A stretch of 64,000 nucleotides of DNA. Source: Terriglobia bacterium. Its GTDB lineage: Bacteria; Acidobacteriota; Terriglobia; Bryobacterales; Bryobacteraceae. The notes under the pieces were generated by a model. That model was not told the origin of the DNA. It saw only the letters and a list, made by a program, of their open reading frames with translations, and searched no databases. This document shows positions 61,351-64,000 of this stretch, one piece after another (position 1 is the stretch's first letter; the number at the start of each line of letters is the position of its first letter). A program made the position numbers and the translations under genes. The stretch lies in the NCBI GenBank assembly GCA_020073305.1, contig JAIQFK010000022.1:1-64000 (forward strand), read 5' to 3'.

Positions 61351-62724
61351 TCACACCGCGTGATCCACGATCTCCTCGGTGGCCGGGTTCCAGTAGAGCC
61401 GCTTCCCCGACCAGTAGGATTGCGCCGCCATGATGCACACGATGGCATGCGAAAAACCATGTTCCACCGTGGCGTTCGGCTGCGTTCGGGCCCGCATGGC
61501 GTTGAGCCAGTTCATCAGATGATTCACGTCGTCGTCGCTAGGCCCGCGCGAATTGGGAGCCGGCGCATCGGGTAGCTTGATAATTTCGGCCTTGTCCGCC
61601 TCCGGTCCCATTCCCGGCGGCGCGGTGTAGAACGGGCCGCTCGCGGACTCGGGATCCGCTTCGTGCCGGCCGCCTTCCCTGGTCACCACAAACAAAGACG
61701 CTCCTTCGCCGCCATAGTTCTCGATCGTGCCGTCGCGGCCGTAAATCCGGCTGAAGCTTCGGTAGCTGTTGGAAAAGCTGGTGGTGTAGGTGTAGAGAAA
61801 ACCCTTGGGATAAAGCACCGAGACGGTGGCGTTGTCGGGATTCTCGCGCCCGTCCTTCCACGTGAGCACGCCGCCGGCGGCCACCGCGCTTACCGGAAAG
61901 GATTCGCCGGTCCAAAGGTGAACGAGGTCGCTGCCGTGGCTCAGCCACTGGTCGAAAATGCCCGAAGAAAAGTCCCGGTAGAGCCGGAATTCCAAATACA
62001 CATGCGGATCGAAGGGACGGTCGGGCTTCCCCAAGAGCCAGCGCTTCCAGTCCGTGTCTGCTTCCTTCAGCAACGGCGGATGCTGGCCATCGTCGACACC
62101 TCGCTTGTTCCGCCAGCGTGGCTGATTCGTGTTCCACTCTTGCGTGATCCGCACGACGTCTCCGATGCGGCCCGAACGAATGAGGTCGCGGACCGCCAGC
62201 GGATAGGGCTGGCTGCGGTGCTGCGTGCCCATCTGGACCACTTGGCTGGAAGCCTTTACGGCTTTGCGCGCCGCCTTGGCCTCTTCGAGAACATTGGCGA
62301 ACGGCTTCTCTACGTAGCAGTCTTTGCCGGCCTGCACGACGTCGATGCAGAGCTTGGCGTGCTGGAAGTCGCCGGTCGCAATCATGACGCCGTCGATGTC
62401 CGGGCGGGACAGCATCTCTTCGGAGTACTTGAAGACGGCTGGTTCAGCGCCGAAGAGATCCTTCACCTGCTTGGCGCGGCGTTCGCGAGCCACGCTCCAG
62501 ATGTCGCACACCGCAACCATCTCCACCGGCGTGAGCCGCGATGCCATGTGCACCATGTGGATGTGGCCACCCCCGCGCCCCCCGCAGCCGAGTTGCGCCA
62601 GCCGTATTCGGTCGTTCGCGCCCAGCACCCTCGCGTAGGACTTTGCCGTGAGTGCTGCCGCGCCGGCCAGCTTCAAAAACTGCCTGCGGCCGGCCTCGTT
62701 ATTTTGGGGATTTGGAACTGCCAT
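61351..62724 (-). CDS. Gfo/Idh/MocA family oxidoreductase with Tat-like leader
   Basis: 457 residues from ATG 62722-62724. The leader AGRRQFLKLAGAAALTAKSY is twin-arginine-like. A Rossmann fold follows (IRLAQLGCGGRGGGHIHMVH), with VEKPFANVLEEAKAA containing the conserved EKP lysine, and the C-terminal substrate domain. Family members act on sugars or inositols. Divergent from the next amidohydrolase gene by 110 bases. Confidence 0.88.
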   Translation of the reverse strand: MAVPNPQNNEAGRRQFLKLAGAAALTAKSYARVLGANDRIRLAQLGCGGRGGGHIHMVHMASRLTPVEMVAVCDIWSVARERRAKQVKDLFGAEPAVFKYSEEMLSRPDIDGVMIATGDFQHAKLCIDVVQAGKDCYVEKPFANVLEEAKAARKAVKASSQVVQMGTQHRSQPYPLAVRDLIRSGRIGDVVRITQEWNTNQPRWRNKRGVDDGQHPPLLKEADTDWKRWLLGKPDRPFDPHVYLEFRLYRDFSSGIFDQWLSHGSDLVHLWTGESFPVSAVAAGGVLTWKDGRENPDNATVSVLYPKGFLYTYTTSFSNSYRSFSRIYGRDGTIENYGGEGASLFVVTREGGRHEADPESASGPFYTAPPGMGPEADKAEIIKLPDAPAPNSRGPSDDDVNHLMNWLNAMRARTQPNATVEHGFSHAIVCIMAAQSYWSGKRLYWNPATEEIVDHAV

Positions 62725-62834
62725 GTCACTCAGTTTACACCCCGGACCGCGCACGCTTTGTGTGGCGCGCCGCCTTTGAGCGCCGGGGTCTTGCTGCCCC
62801 ACTGTCTCCGGAAGATGATAACCTTGCGGACAGC

Positions 62835-64000
62835 ATGCAGGGAATTCGATTTGCGACTGTGCCGGCATTTCTCCTTCTGTGTTCTGTCCTGATGCCAGTT
62901 GCATCTGCTCAACCCCCCGCACACCCGATTGTGCTGCACGCGGCGCGGTTGCTGGAGATTGAGAGCGGCAAGCTGCTAGCGCCCGGGGAACTGCTGGTGA
63001 AGGGCGAGCAGATCGTCGAGGCCGGTTCAGTAGTAGCGCGACCCTCGGGGACGGAGTTCATCGATCTCGGAGACCGCACTCTGTTGCCGGGCCTGATCGA
63101 TGCCCACGTCCACCTGTTTTTGCACCCTGGCGCCGAGGATATGCAGACCATAGAAGAGTCGGTGCCGCAGCGCACGATTCTCGCCGTCCTGGCCGCGCGT
63201 GATGACCTCATGGCGGGCTTCACGGCGGAGCGCGATATGGGGACCGAAGGCGCAGGGTCGGCCGACACCGCTGTGCGCAACGCAATCAACGACGGGCTGA
63301 TCCCGGGCCCGCGTCTGCGCATCAGCGGCAATGCCGTGGATATTCTTGGCGGGCACGAAGACGCGAACCGCTACAACCCCGCCCAGCGCGTCCTGCCGAA
63401 CGCAACCCGCGCGAACAATGCCGCCGAACTGGTGGACGTGATCCGCGAGCAATTCAAAGAAGGCGCCGATTTCATCAAGATCTATGAAACCGGAGACGAC
63501 TCGTTCGTTGACGGGCGGTTCTCCACGCCTTATCAATACACCGAAGCGGAACTTCGAACCGCCGTCGAAGAGGCGGCGCGAGTCGGGCGGCGCATCGCCG
63601 TGCATGCCACCGGAGAGCCGAGAACACTCTACGCCGCGCGGGCCGGCGTTGCCTCCATCGACCACGCCGACCAGCTCAGCGACGAAACCATGCGCCTCAT
63701 GCGCGAGAAACAGATTTTTGCGGTGCCTGCTTTCACGATCTCTGAGCACTTCGCCGATCACGCCTCCACGCCTTCAGAGGCCAAGCGGCAGCGTTTGCTG
63801 GTCGATTTGCACGGACAGGAATTTCACAAACAACTTGCGGCCGGCGTACCGATCGCGGCCGGATCCGACGTCGGCCCATTTTCGCATGGCACGCAGGCGC
63901 GCGAGTTTGTGCTGATGGTGAAATACGGCATGACTCCCCTGGCTGCGCTGCAGGCGGGCACGCTGCATGGCGCGAAATTGCTCGGCTGGGAACATCAGAT
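62835..64000 (+). CDS. Exported amidohydrolase, third of the window (runs off end)
   Basis: At least 388 residues from ATG 62835, with a signal peptide (FLLLCSVLMPVASAQ). Metal ligands are present: DAHVH in LPGLIDAHVHLF, the lysine in GADFIKIYET that is normally carbamylated, H in IAVHATGEP, H in SIDHADQL and D in GSDVGPFSHG. This is the full binuclear amidohydrolase set (imidazolonepropionase/prolidase-like). The C-terminus continues beyond the window. Confidence 0.85.
   Translation, partial: MQGIRFATVPAFLLLCSVLMPVASAQPPAHPIVLHAARLLEIESGKLLAPGELLVKGEQIVEAGSVVARPSGTEFIDLGDRTLLPGLIDAHVHLFLHPGAEDMQTIEESVPQRTILAVLAARDDLMAGFTAERDMGTEGAGSADTAVRNAINDGLIPGPRLRISGNAVDILGGHEDANRYNPAQRVLPNATRANNAAELVDVIREQFKEGADFIKIYETGDDSFVDGRFSTPYQYTEAELRTAVEEAARVGRRIAVHATGEPRTLYAARAGVASIDHADQLSDETMRLMREKQIFAVPAFTISEHFADHASTPSEAKRQRLLVDLHGQEFHKQLAAGVPIAAGSDVGPFSHGTQAREFVLMVKYGMTPLAALQAGTLHGAKLLGWEHQ

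Noticed and set aside
62725-62922. Upstream extension of the Gfo/Idh/MocA protein
   Set aside because: It overlaps the divergent amidohydrolase start; the Tat-like leader begins at 62724.

Overview
The window reads as chromosomal DNA of an acidobacterium, most likely of the Solibacter/Bryobacter branch. The call rests on GC-rich coding bias (about 60% by eye) and on several families that are near signatures of that group: two ADOP (acidobacterial duplicated orphan permease) ABC permeases plus a degraded third, a PadR-ADOP operon, an acidobacterial VWFA-related protein, and many secreted hydrolases (M28 and S9 peptidases, amidohydrolases, GH29, a GH113-like protein, Gfo/Idh/MocA proteins with Tat-like leaders). 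I see no rRNA or tRNA gene, CRISPR array or replication origin.

Layout. 0-0.5 kb: 5' end of a transposase and short tandem repeats. 0.5-9 kb (minus): a tightly packed, partly overlapping seven-gene operon of sulfotransferase, O-methyltransferase, LpxL/HtrB-like acyltransferase, acyl carrier protein, acyl-AMP/CoA ligase, type I phosphodiesterase-like protein and PSMA-like M28 peptidase. It looks like a small biosynthetic cluster for a modified acyl product. 9-24.4 kb: S9 peptidase with a clear terminator, an EXORDIUM-like secreted protein, a membrane-anchored MutS-type ATPase, a sugar isomerase, an alpha/beta hydrolase, two related secreted beta-rich proteins, a nitrilase, an ADOP remnant, and a K+ channel overlapping an ACT-domain protein.

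24.4-28.3 kb (minus) holds the most interesting system: a TPR-CHAT protease-like protein with an N-terminal hydrophobic leader, followed 8 nt later by an ECF-type sigma factor, then a one-helix zinc-finger anti-sigma factor. An RNA hairpin precedes the first gene and another lies between the last two. The layout suggests a CHAT protease that frees a sigma factor from its membrane anti-sigma.

28.6-31.2 kb: a Gfo/Idh/MocA protein and a solitary nuoM. 31.4-36.2 kb is an acquired defence island: a lower-GC SIR2-STAND-TPR protein (Avs/DSR-like), then two BrnA-type antitoxins, a HicB antitoxin, an XRE antitoxin, and only broken toxin remnants, interspersed with a palindromic repeat family. 36-46.7 kb: a carboxypeptidase-regulatory-like protein, HDOD protein, GNAT, MFS transporter, coiled-coil membrane protein, YD-repeat pseudogene, second O-methyltransferase, VOC protein and an ADOP permease. 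46.7-55.6 kb (minus): a frameshifted VWFA-related protein, the PadR-ADOP operon with a near-consensus and probably leaderless promoter, an SRPBCC-like protein coupled to an alpha-L-fucosidase, and a conserved unknown. 55.6-64 kb: a PhnZ-like HD oxygenase, a chimeric pseudogene, DUF2784 and GNAT genes, a catalytic/non-catalytic amidohydrolase pair, a GH113-like protein, an oxidoreductase and a third amidohydrolase running off the end.
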